A DNA stretch of 6,249 nt from NCBI GenBank assembly GCA_018066825.1, contig JAGPVU010000078.1, positions 1 through 6,249 of the forward strand, read 5' to 3'. Origin of the DNA: Cycloclasticus sp. GTDB taxonomy: Bacteria; Pseudomonadota; Gammaproteobacteria; Methylococcales; Cycloclasticaceae. Shown here piece after piece: positions 1 through 4,874 of this stretch. Position 1 is the first letter of the stretch. Each line of letters starts with the position of its first letter. The position numbers were made by a program, and so were the translations under genes. The notes under the pieces were generated by a model. It was not told the origin of the DNA. It worked only from the letters and a program-made list of their open reading frames with translations, and searched no databases.

Positions 1-275
1 GTTTTTCCAAACAACTGCAGATTAATATCTTGTAGGTGTTGGTGTAGCTCGTCACATTTAGTCAGCCAGCTATCATCTTCTATACCGCTGGCAAATAGAC
101 CATAGATGCCCGGTTGGCTGCTTTTTTTGTGCTCTAGCAAAGCATCGGTAATGCCCGCGTAAGCTGACACCACGAATATTCTCCGATATACGTCATTTTG
201 ATTAAGAATGATGTTGTCCCGTACCGACACATAATTACTCATTGATGTGCCACCTATCTTTTCGACCGTATGCAT
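1..275 (-). CDS. ask: Ectoine-pathway aspartokinase Ask_Ect, N-terminal part (runs off left edge)
   Basis: Aspartate kinase catalyses ATP-dependent phosphorylation of L-aspartate, the first step towards the aspartate semialdehyde used by EctB. Reading the minus strand from an ATG at 275 gives an open frame to the window edge, 91 codons. It begins MHTVEKIGGTSMSNY, where KIGGTSM corresponds to the KFGGTS nucleotide-binding motif of amino-acid kinases, and continues with VVSAYAGITDALLEH (residues 36-50), the conserved strand and loop of aspartokinases. The MHTVEKIGGTSM opening and the place at the 3' end of an ect operon fit the specialised Ask_Ect branch, known in other bacteria to be less feedback-inhibited than the housekeeping enzymes. 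The start is fixed by a strong GGAGG five bases upstream. It lies 21 nt after the zinc-finger gene, so it is very likely co-transcribed. The catalytic remainder and regulatory ACT domains lie outside the window. Confidence 0.93.
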   Translation of the reverse strand, partial: MHTVEKIGGTSMSNYVSVRDNIILNQNDVYRRIFVVSAYAGITDALLEHKKSSQPGIYGLFASGIEDDSWLTKCDELHQHLQDINLQLFGK

Positions 276-280
276 TTTAT

Positions 281-285
281 CCTCC
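281..285 (-). promoter_or_regulatory. Shine-Dalgarno of ask_ect
   Basis: On the minus strand GGAGG is followed by ATAAA and the ATG at 275, a spacing of five bases. It is the strongest ribosome binding site in the operon and fixes the start of the edge-truncated aspartokinase. It lies within the 21-nt gap after the zinc-finger gene, so ask_ect can be initiated independently of upstream translation. Confidence 0.85.
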
Positions 286-296
286 ATGTCCTGTTT

Positions 297-638
297 CTAA
301 CTGTTTTTTGTTTCTGCGCATGATAGGCATAATCGTGAACCAAGCGCGGCCATCAATCGGGCGACAGGAATTTCAGATCCGCATTGATCACAATAGCCGG
401 CATGATCACTCTTCAGCCAGGCAAAACTTTGCTGGAGCTGAGAAAGTTCCTGCTGATGATTTTGCATGATCTTATCGTTTATCGGTGCCTGAATAGTTAA
501 ATCCATATCGGCTGCAGCATCATCCGATTGCCGCTGTTTTTTAACGGCCAAAGGATCCTCGTTAGCAAACATTTTTTCTAGTTCGGCTATTCGGTGACCG
601 ACATGCTCAACCAATCTCTGGCGTTCAGGCAATGTCAT
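297..638 (-). CDS. DksA/TraR-family C4 zinc-finger protein inside the ectoine operon
   Basis: A 113-residue protein of the DksA/TraR family. The C-terminal zinc finger is intact: C83-x2-C86-x17-C104-x2-C107, in the context GYCDQCGSEIP..RLMAALGSRLCLSC, matching DksA (GYCxxCGxxI..RLxA...C..C). Residues about 3-25 and 55-77 are predicted helical and could form the DksA-like coiled coil. They flank a tip rich in acidic residues (D39, D40, D44, D46), but the exact DxxDxA tip motif of E. coli DksA is not evident. Family members bind RNA polymerase through the secondary channel and alter transcription initiation, often with ppGpp. It is shorter than E. coli DksA (151 aa). Its ATG overlaps the ectD stop by 4 nt (ATGA), indicating translational coupling, and ask_ect follows after 21 nt, so it is a true operon member. 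The link to osmoadaptation is inference; it could also be a DksA paralogue without a pathway-specific role. Confidence 0.9.
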   Translation of the reverse strand: MTLPERQRLVEHVGHRIAELEKMFANEDPLAVKKQRQSDDAAADMDLTIQAPINDKIMQNHQQELSQLQQSFAWLKSDHAGYCDQCGSEIPVARLMAALGSRLCLSCAETKNS

Positions 639-1591
639 ACGTCATCCGTCGGGTTAACTGTTGATATCGGTTTTATGTTGGCACGCGTGCAAATATGTTC
701 GGGTCTTGGTGGCTGTTCACAAAACGGTTGGGCCACTTTATTGCTCAATGCGTTATAGACAAAAAACACATTGGCTCGTGGGTAGGGGGTAATATTGCCA
801 TTTGAACCGTGTATGGCATTACAATCAAACACAATAACGCTGCCTGGCTTTCCTGTCGCATTGACAATGCCTTGTTCCTCTACCAACGACGATAAACAAT
901 CATTCGAAGGTATCCCGTATTCCTGTTTTTTTAGTGAAGCTTGGTGGTTATTGCCCGGGGTTTCTCCTGAACATACAGCGTATTGTTGATGTGAGCCGGG
1001 TATTAGCATCAGCGGCCCATTTTGCGAAAAATTTTCCGTTAGCGTGATCGATATACTTAATGCGCGCATACGTGGCATACCGTCTTCGACATGCCAGGTT
1101 TCAAAGTCCGAGTGCCAGTAAAATTCTTTGCCGTGGAAACCGGGCTTGTAATTGAGGCGAGACTGATGAATATATACGTCATCATTTAAAATATACCTTG
1201 CCAGGCCTGCTAAACGCTCATCTGATGCAAGCTTTTTAAAGACTGGACTGCTGTCATGTACATGAAAGACTGAGCGCACATCGTTACGCCCAGTCTCCGT
1301 GATTGTCCCCATACCTTGTTGATCACTTGCATTAGATCGCAGGCGCGCAGACTCAACGAGGAATTCCTTAACTTCCTGTGGAGAAAATACGTTGTCGAGC
1401 ACCATAAACCCTTGTTCCTCGAACTGTCTAATGCTGGAAGAGGCAATGGGTGCTCTGCTATTCTCTGGGGCATAAACCACAGGATCGTGCCGTTTAACGA
1501 GTTTTGCTGTTTGTCCGTTTCGCGATGGGTAGACATCTTCAGTGGCCAAAAAAGGCTCACTGTTATTGCGACTTGCCGCATTGCCCATCAT
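635..1591 (-). CDS. ectD: Ectoine hydroxylase EctD
   Basis: Non-haem Fe(II)/2-oxoglutarate-dependent dioxygenase that converts ectoine to 5-hydroxyectoine in the cytoplasm, consuming O2 and 2-oxoglutarate. The 318 residues carry the EctD signature FYWHSDFETWHVEDGMP (157-173). The iron ligands are H160 and D162 in HSD and H261 in AIHGSNGN, and R272 in YPRANVFF is placed to bind 2-oxoglutarate. Q143 and W166 align by constant offset with ligand-contacting residues described in other EctD proteins. The length is slightly above the usual 295-310 because about 16 residues precede the conserved EDVYPSR start region. The ATG overlaps the ectC stop by one base (TAATG) and has no clear Shine-Dalgarno, so it is probably translated by coupling; a second ATG follows immediately. 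It overlaps the downstream zinc-finger gene by 4 nt. Confidence is high because the signature is specific and separates EctD from other PhyH-like dioxygenases. Confidence 0.97.
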   Translation of the reverse strand: MMGNAASRNNSEPFLATEDVYPSRNGQTAKLVKRHDPVVYAPENSRAPIASSSIRQFEEQGFMVLDNVFSPQEVKEFLVESARLRSNASDQQGMGTITETGRNDVRSVFHVHDSSPVFKKLASDERLAGLARYILNDDVYIHQSRLNYKPGFHGKEFYWHSDFETWHVEDGMPRMRALSISITLTENFSQNGPLMLIPGSHQQYAVCSGETPGNNHQASLKKQEYGIPSNDCLSSLVEEQGIVNATGKPGSVIVFDCNAIHGSNGNITPYPRANVFFVYNALSNKVAQPFCEQPPRPEHICTRANIKPISTVNPTDDV

Positions 1592-2001
1592 TAAGGCCGC
1601 TCTGTAACAGCGTCGGCATTTAATTCATAAGCGCCCTCGGCATTGTGTACTTCCTTGCCATTAAGCGGTGGGTTGAAGACACAGGCCAGGGTCATTTCTT
1701 TGGAGGCGCGAAGTTTGTGTTTGTCATGCTTGTCCAAGACGTAAATGGTGCCGGGTTTGATAGGGTGTTTTTTGCCATCGGCTAGGGTTTCCACCTCGCC
1801 TTCACCCGAAATACAATACACTGATTCCAAATGATGTTGATAATGCATCTGGAAGTCGACGCCTTGGTAAATAGTAGTGATATGAAAGGAGAAGCCCATT
1901 TGATCTTCTTTAAGAAGCAGGCGGGTGCTTTCCCAGTTGCCATCAGGGGATACAATTCTTCGATTGCTTTGGTTAGCCTCGGATAAATTACGTACGATCA
2001 T
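1591..2001 (-). CDS. ectC: L-ectoine synthase EctC
   Basis: Cupin-fold, metal-dependent cyclo-condensing enzyme that dehydrates N-gamma-acetyl-L-2,4-diaminobutyrate to ectoine. At 136 residues it is the usual length. The family opening MIVRN is followed by GNWESTRLLL (21-30), GFSFHITTIY (36-45), HYQHHLESVYCISGEGEVETLADGK in the core cupin strands (53-77), IYVLDKHDKH (86-95) and CVFNPPLNGKEVH (107-119). Y54, E59, Y87 and H95 match, at a constant offset, residues described as metal- or ligand-binding in characterised EctC. AGGA (2009-2012) lies seven bases before the ATG. The gene is separated from ectB by 148 nt, the only long gap in the operon, and overlaps ectD by one base. There is no sign of truncation. 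Confidence 0.97.
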   Translation of the reverse strand: MIVRNLSEANQSNRRIVSPDGNWESTRLLLKEDQMGFSFHITTIYQGVDFQMHYQHHLESVYCISGEGEVETLADGKKHPIKPGTIYVLDKHDKHKLRASKEMTLACVFNPPLNGKEVHNAEGAYELNADAVTERP

Positions 2002-2113
2002 TACATTGTCCTATGTTTAAGTTTTTTATGGCGTGTGATTAACTGTGTGGCTCAACAAGCAGGACTTTTTACCTGTCAGTGTTGTGTTTTTGCCGCAGTC
2101 ATAGCTTGGTGTA

Positions 2114-2141
2114 AGCCATCGCTAGATAATTAGCGATGGCT
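2114..2141. repeat. Perfect 11-bp inverted repeat (stem-loop) just downstream of ectB
   Basis: AGCCATCGCTA (2114-2124) and TAGCGATGGCT (2131-2141) are exact reverse complements around a 6-nt loop. In the ect transcript the hairpin starts nine bases after the ectB stop codon. No U-run follows on the minus strand (the next bases are TTACACC), so it is not a canonical intrinsic terminator. It is more likely an mRNA processing or 3'-stability element, or a weak attenuator, between the ectAB and ectCD parts of the message. The hairpin is directly visible; its function is inferred. Confidence 0.8.
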
Positions 2142-2149
2142 ATTAACAG

Positions 2150-3442
2150 CTAGTTGACTTCGAAATAAAGGTTTTCTTCAGGAATGTCTTGCTTAGCGCA
2201 GACTTCCGCAATCGCTTCTTCGACGATATCAATACCTTTTTTAAGGTTTTCATCACTGATGACTAAGGGGCATAAAAACTTGACTACATGATCATCTGCG
2301 CCACTGGTTTCAATGATAAGTCCTTTTTTAAAGGCGTTATGGGTGATTTTCCCGGCTATATCTCCATTGACACAATTGATACCTTGGAACATGCCGCGGC
2401 CTTTTGCGGTGAAGTTCCCTTCACCGTATTGACTAACGATATTGTTCAGCCGATCAGTAATATATTGTCCCTTGCGTTTAATTTCCTTAGAGAATTTATC
2501 ATCAACCCAATAGTGTTCGATGGCTGATTTGGCCGTGACAAAAGCAAGGTTGTTGCCCCGGAAGGTGCCGTTGTGTTCACCGGGCTTCCATAGATCATAT
2601 TCTGGTTTAATCATAACTACCGCAAACGGTAAGCCGTAGCCACCGAGCGATTTTGATAAGGTAATAATGTCCGGTTCGATGCCCGCTTCTTCAAAACTAA
2701 AGTAGTCACCGGTACGGCCGCAACCGGCTTGGATGTCATCGACGATCAGAAGAATTTTATGTTTTCGGCACACAGTTTGAAGGTTTTTAAGCCAGTCAAT
2801 ACTGGCCACATTGATGCCGCCTTCGCCCTGAACAGTTTCAACAATTACCGCTGCAGGCGAGTTAATGCCACTGCTAGAATCAGACAGTACCTTATCCAAG
2901 TATTCTGTCGTATCGATATTGTCGCCCAAATAGCCATCGTAAGGCATGCGGTGAGTGCCGGTTAAGCTAACACCCGCTGCATCACGGTGATGCGAGTTAC
3001 CGGTTGCCGCTAACGAACCTAAGCTCACTCCGTGGAAACCATTAGTAAACGTCACAATGTTCTGCTGCCCGGTTACATTGCGGGCAATCTTCATCGCCGC
3101 TTCAACAGCATTGGTACCGGTTGGACCAGTAAATTGCACCATGTACTCCATACCCCGGGGCTTAAGAATATAGTCGTTAAAAGCCTGTAAAAACTCACCC
3201 TTGGCCTTGGTATGTAAATCCAAACCGTGGGTGATACCATCGCTTTCGATGTACTTTAGGAGTTCTTCTTTAAAAATCGGGTTGTTGTGGCCGTAATTTA
3301 GGGTTCCTGCACCGGCAAGAAAGTCTAAATACTGTTGACCCTCTTCATCCCACATAAATTCACCCTTGGCGCGATTAAAGACACGTGGGAATGAGCGGGC
3401 ATAGCTTTGTACTTCCGATTCTATTTCATCAAAAATTTTCAT
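2150..3442 (-). CDS. ectB: Diaminobutyrate--2-oxoglutarate transaminase EctB
   Basis: PLP-dependent class III (omega) aminotransferase that converts L-aspartate-4-semialdehyde plus glutamate to L-2,4-diaminobutyrate, the first committed step to ectoine. The 430 residues match the usual 420-435. Visible landmarks are FLAGAGTLNYGHNNP (41-55), the phosphate-binding TGPTGTNAVEAAMK (105-118), FHGVSLGSLAATGN (136-149), VETVQGEGG (201-209), VDDIQAGCGRTG with D235 expected to contact the PLP ring nitrogen (234-245), and SKSLGGYGLP with K264 as the Schiff-base lysine (263-272). GTFRGNNLAFVTA lies beyond. The ATG overlaps the ectA stop by 4 nt (ATGA), with a purine-rich GAGAG a few bases upstream inside ectA. 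A stem-loop and a 148-nt gap follow before ectC. The MKIFDEIESEVQSYARSFP opening and the operon context separate it from generic diaminobutyrate aminotransferases of siderophore pathways. Confidence 0.97.
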   Translation of the reverse strand: MKIFDEIESEVQSYARSFPRVFNRAKGEFMWDEEGQQYLDFLAGAGTLNYGHNNPIFKEELLKYIESDGITHGLDLHTKAKGEFLQAFNDYILKPRGMEYMVQFTGPTGTNAVEAAMKIARNVTGQQNIVTFTNGFHGVSLGSLAATGNSHHRDAAGVSLTGTHRMPYDGYLGDNIDTTEYLDKVLSDSSSGINSPAAVIVETVQGEGGINVASIDWLKNLQTVCRKHKILLIVDDIQAGCGRTGDYFSFEEAGIEPDIITLSKSLGGYGLPFAVVMIKPEYDLWKPGEHNGTFRGNNLAFVTAKSAIEHYWVDDKFSKEIKRKGQYITDRLNNIVSQYGEGNFTAKGRGMFQGINCVNGDIAGKITHNAFKKGLIIETSGADDHVVKFLCPLVISDENLKKGIDIVEEAIAEVCAKQDIPEENLYFEVN

Positions 3443-3957
3443 AATAAGTCTCTCGTCTGTTCAGCGTTAAACGGGCCAATACGAATCAATGATTCTGAAT
3501 CGTGTTGCCCGTCAAAATGTGTTTGTTTGTCCAGCCATGGTGCTGGGTTAAATTCTGTGCCCAACTGTTTTGATAAGGCGTTAAATAAGCCCCATGAAGG
3601 CTGGTTGTCTTCTGTTATGGTGGTTTCTAAATAACGGACGCCCTGACAAAATGGGCGCGTCAGTATGTGCGATAGCATCTTAGAGGCCAGCCTTTGCCCG
3701 CGTGCACGCTCATCAACGGCTACTTGCCAGATGAACAAGGTGTCTGGGCGCTCTGGCACGAGATAGCCCGATATAAATCCGACCAGTGCATCGTCCATAT
3801 TGGCCGCCACGGAAGTGCTTGAAAAATGCCCGCACTGAAGCAAATTACAATAGCTAGAATTAGTATCGAGCGGTGGACAGTTTTGGATCAATCGAAAAAC
3901 GGACATGCCGTCTTCCAGTGTCGGTAGTCGCAGTGAAATAGTTTTAGAATATGGCAA
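3439..3957 (-). CDS. ectA: L-2,4-diaminobutyrate acetyltransferase EctA
   Basis: GNAT-family enzyme that transfers acetyl from acetyl-CoA to the gamma-amino group of L-2,4-diaminobutyrate. The 172 residues show the EctA pattern: LPTLEDGMSVFRLI (11-24), PPLDTNSSYCNLLQC (28-42), GFISGYLVPERPDTLFIWQVAV (60-81), the acetyl-CoA loop ARGQRLASKML (85-95), and VRYLETTITEDNQPSWGLFNAL (107-128), ending with LIRIGPF. In the loop, residue 89 is Arg where many GNATs have Gly; the rest of the fold looks intact. The start is a TTG, chosen because GAGGG lies five bases upstream and the next in-frame ATG (codon 18) falls after conserved sequence. It is the first gene of the operon, overlapping ectB by 4 nt, and is preceded by the AT-rich region shared with divergent ectR, so expression is probably osmotically controlled through EctR. 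Confidence 0.96.
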   Translation of the reverse strand: MPYSKTISLRLPTLEDGMSVFRLIQNCPPLDTNSSYCNLLQCGHFSSTSVAANMDDALVGFISGYLVPERPDTLFIWQVAVDERARGQRLASKMLSHILTRPFCQGVRYLETTITEDNQPSWGLFNALSKQLGTEFNPAPWLDKQTHFDGQHDSESLIRIGPFNAEQTRDLL

Positions 3958-3962
3958 ATAGT

Positions 3963-3967
3963 CCCTC
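3963..3967 (-). promoter_or_regulatory. Shine-Dalgarno supporting a TTG start of ectA
   Basis: The minus strand reads GAGGG, then five bases (ACTAT), then TTG at 3957. No ATG or GTG is suitably spaced, so this site decides the rare TTG start. The next in-frame ATG would remove the first 17 residues, including conserved LPTLEDG. Confidence 0.75.
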
Positions 3968-3981
3968 GTTAATCAGTTAAT

Positions 3982-3999
3982 TAATTAGTCCTCTAATAA
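3982..3999. promoter_or_regulatory. Possible second EctR-like pseudopalindrome in the ectA leader
   Basis: TAATTAGT-CC-TCTAATAA has two 8-bp half-sites separated by 2 bp, and the half-sites agree at 6 of 8 positions. The left half differs by one base from the left half of the published EctR1 operator as I recall it. It lies about 25 bp upstream of the ectA start, and its centre is 100 bp from the better operator candidate. The surroundings are almost pure A/T, so chance similarity is quite possible. Confidence 0.3.
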
Positions 4000-4081
4000 T
4001 AATTATTCAGTTATTAAAGGTAAATAAGGCAAATAACGCGAGATAATAGCAAATACATCTTAATTATTACTTAGAGCACGA

Positions 4082-4087
4082 AGTATA
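4082..4087 (-). promoter_or_regulatory. Likely -10 box of the ectA operon promoter
   Basis: TATACT on the minus strand, 5 of 6 to the sigma70 consensus, would start transcription near 4075 and leave an AT-rich leader of roughly 117 nt before ectA. No good -35 hexamer is seen at 16-19 bp spacing (17 bp gives AAATAA), suggesting a weak or activator- or salt-dependent promoter. The box lies inside the EctR-like operator, as in the M. alcaliphilum ectA promoter. The start site is inferred only. Confidence 0.6.
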
Positions 4088-4099
4088 GTACACTAAAGA
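4082..4099 (-). promoter_or_regulatory. Probable EctR operator overlapping the ectA promoter
   Basis: The minus strand reads TCTTTAGT-GT-ACTATACT. The EctR1 site reported for Methylomicrobium alcaliphilum, as I recall it, is TATTTAGT-GT-ACTATATA: 8-bp half-sites with a 2-bp spacer. Fifteen of 18 positions agree, including the uninterrupted central TTTAGTGTACTATA. The half-sites share the core TAGT. The site contains the -10 box, so bound EctR would block RNA polymerase, consistent with repression of the ect operon by the divergent MarR-family gene. The match rests on a remembered motif and should be checked against the original report. Confidence 0.75.
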
Positions 4100-4162
4100 T
4101 TGTTTTATTTCCAGTCATTACACATAACCGTCAGGAAAAGGTGAATAACGGGAGTGGGTTTT

Positions 4163-4191
4163 TTAACCTTTTAAGTAATTCAAGATATAAT
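4163..4191 (+). promoter_or_regulatory. Sigma70-type promoter of ectR
   Basis: TTAACC (4163-4168, 4 of 6) and a perfect TATAAT (4186-4191) are separated by exactly 17 bp. Transcription would start near 4198, leaving a leader of about 27 nt to the TTG start of ectR. It is directed away from the ectA promoter, and the two -10 boxes are about 100 bp apart. Confidence 0.65.
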
Positions 4192-4198
4192 GTACATT
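4189..4198. repeat. 10-bp perfect palindrome at the ectR promoter start
   Basis: AATGTACATT overlaps the last bases of the ectR -10 box and the expected transcription start. Its position would suit an autoregulatory operator, but its centre (GTAC) differs from the TAGT-GT-ACTA core of the ectA-side site. Short AT-rich palindromes are common, so a regulatory role is only a possibility. Confidence 0.4.
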
Positions 4199-4213
4199 TA
4201 AATCATTAGGGCA

Positions 4214-4219
4214 AAGGAA
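4214..4219 (+). promoter_or_regulatory. Shine-Dalgarno supporting a TTG start of ectR
   Basis: AAGGAA, core AGGA at 4215-4218, lies six bases before TTG at 4225. The first in-frame ATG (4249) lacks a comparable site and would cut eight residues from an N-terminus that resembles other EctR proteins. Confidence 0.65.
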
Positions 4220-4224
4220 CGTTT

Positions 4225-4746
4225 TTGAATAACATTCAAGAAGTATTAATGGCGCTAAGGCGGGTTATTAGAGCCACCGACTTGCATTCCAAGCACTTGG
4301 CTAAAACCACGGGGCTTACTGCGCCTCAAATGCTATTGCTGCAAACTATTCGGGACAAGGGTCAAGTAACAATTGGAGAGCTTGCCAACGAAATTAGTCT
4401 TAGTCAGGCCACCGTTACCACCATTTTGGACCGACTTGAAAAGCGCGAACTCGTCTATCGAGAGCGTTCAAAAGAAGATAAGCGAAAAGCGCATGCTCAC
4501 CTAACTGAACAGGCTATCGAAATCTTAAAAGAATCACCCATTCCATTGCAAGAACACTTCACTCGTCAGTTTGGCGACCTGCAAGAATGGGAGCAAACCA
4601 TGATCATCTCGTCACTTCAGCGTGTTGCCAAAATGATGGATGCGCAACACATTGATGCATCACCTGTGCTGGATATTGGAATGTTAGATCGCCAGGGCGC
4701 TTTGGCTGAAATGTCTGAGGTCTACGTAGGTAAGCAAAAAAGTTAA
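4225..4746 (+). CDS. ectR: MarR-family regulator of ectoine synthesis, EctR
   Basis: The 173-residue protein is a MarR-type winged-helix repressor. Residues 1-40 form the dimerisation helices (LRRVIRATDLHSKHLAKTTGLTAPQMLLL). TIGELANEISLSQATVTTILDRLEKR (49-74) is the helix-turn-helix, with the recognition helix around 60-74. VYRERSKEDKRKAHAHLTE (77-95) is the wing, with the family's DxR..x..LT pattern. It is transcribed divergently from ectA, and the RVIRATDLHS stretch resembles EctR1, the repressor of ectABC-ask in halophilic methylotrophs. A sequence matching the EctR1 operator overlaps the ectA -10 box. It therefore probably represses the ect operon at low osmolarity. Whether a small ligand or ionic strength relieves repression cannot be seen. 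TTG is chosen as start because of the upstream AGGA. The C-terminal 20 residues beyond the core helices are typical in length for EctR. Confidence 0.92.
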   Translation: MNNIQEVLMALRRVIRATDLHSKHLAKTTGLTAPQMLLLQTIRDKGQVTIGELANEISLSQATVTTILDRLEKRELVYRERSKEDKRKAHAHLTEQAIEILKESPIPLQEHFTRQFGDLQEWEQTMIISSLQRVAKMMDAQHIDASPVLDIGMLDRQGALAEMSEVYVGKQKS

Positions 4747-4874
4747 CGAGCAGTGGTAAGGGTTGGTGCAACAATTCCGCTTGGTGTAGGGCAATAAACT
4801 AAATAATGGGCAGTTATTATTTGGGGAAAATTACAAGCCACAAAGTAGTCGTTCCAGCTAAGATCCGCTTACTT
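4747..4874. other. Convergent intergenic region between ectR and the VF530-type gene, no clear terminator
   Basis: In these 128 bases two genes converge, so terminators are expected. The only hairpin I see is AAATAAT (4801-4807) with ATTATTT (4816-4822), an all-A/T 7-bp stem with an 8-nt loop. It lacks G/C pairs and has no good U-run on either strand, so it is a poor intrinsic terminator. No convincing small gene is present. Confidence 0.5.

Noticed and set aside
242..469. Plus-strand open frame across the ask_ect start and the zinc-finger gene
   Set aside because: It is antisense to two well-supported genes, has no recognisable domain, and its composition looks like a shadow frame.
1210..1581. 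Minus-strand frame of 123 codons inside ectD
   Set aside because: It is a +1/+2 shadow of ectD; ectD carries the full EctD signature in its own frame.
1316..1594. Plus-strand frame opposite the ectD N-terminal region
   Set aside because: Antisense shadow without a domain, ribosome site or promoter.
2002..2113. Internal promoter in front of ectC
   Set aside because: CTGACA with a 17-bp spacer leads to GTTGAG, and TTGAGC with a 19-bp spacer to CATAAA; neither pair is convincing.
2114..2141. Intrinsic terminator after ectB
   Set aside because: The stem is strong but no U-run follows it in the transcribed direction, and ectC-ectD lie downstream on the same strand, so termination there would defeat the pathway.
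2288..2965. Two plus-strand frames opposite ectB (2288-2527 and 2729-2965)
   Set aside because: Both lie fully within ectB on the opposite strand and have no recognisable protein features.
4016..4055. Iterated GGYAAATA / GCAAATA motifs (AGGTAAATA, AGGCAAATA, AGCAAATAC) as a regulatory array
   Set aside because: Only three degenerate copies in very A/T-rich sequence with irregular spacing; not distinguishable from chance.
4801..4822. Bidirectional terminator between ectR and the VF530-type gene
   Set aside because: The 7-bp stem is entirely A/T with an 8-nt loop and no proper U-run, too weak to call.
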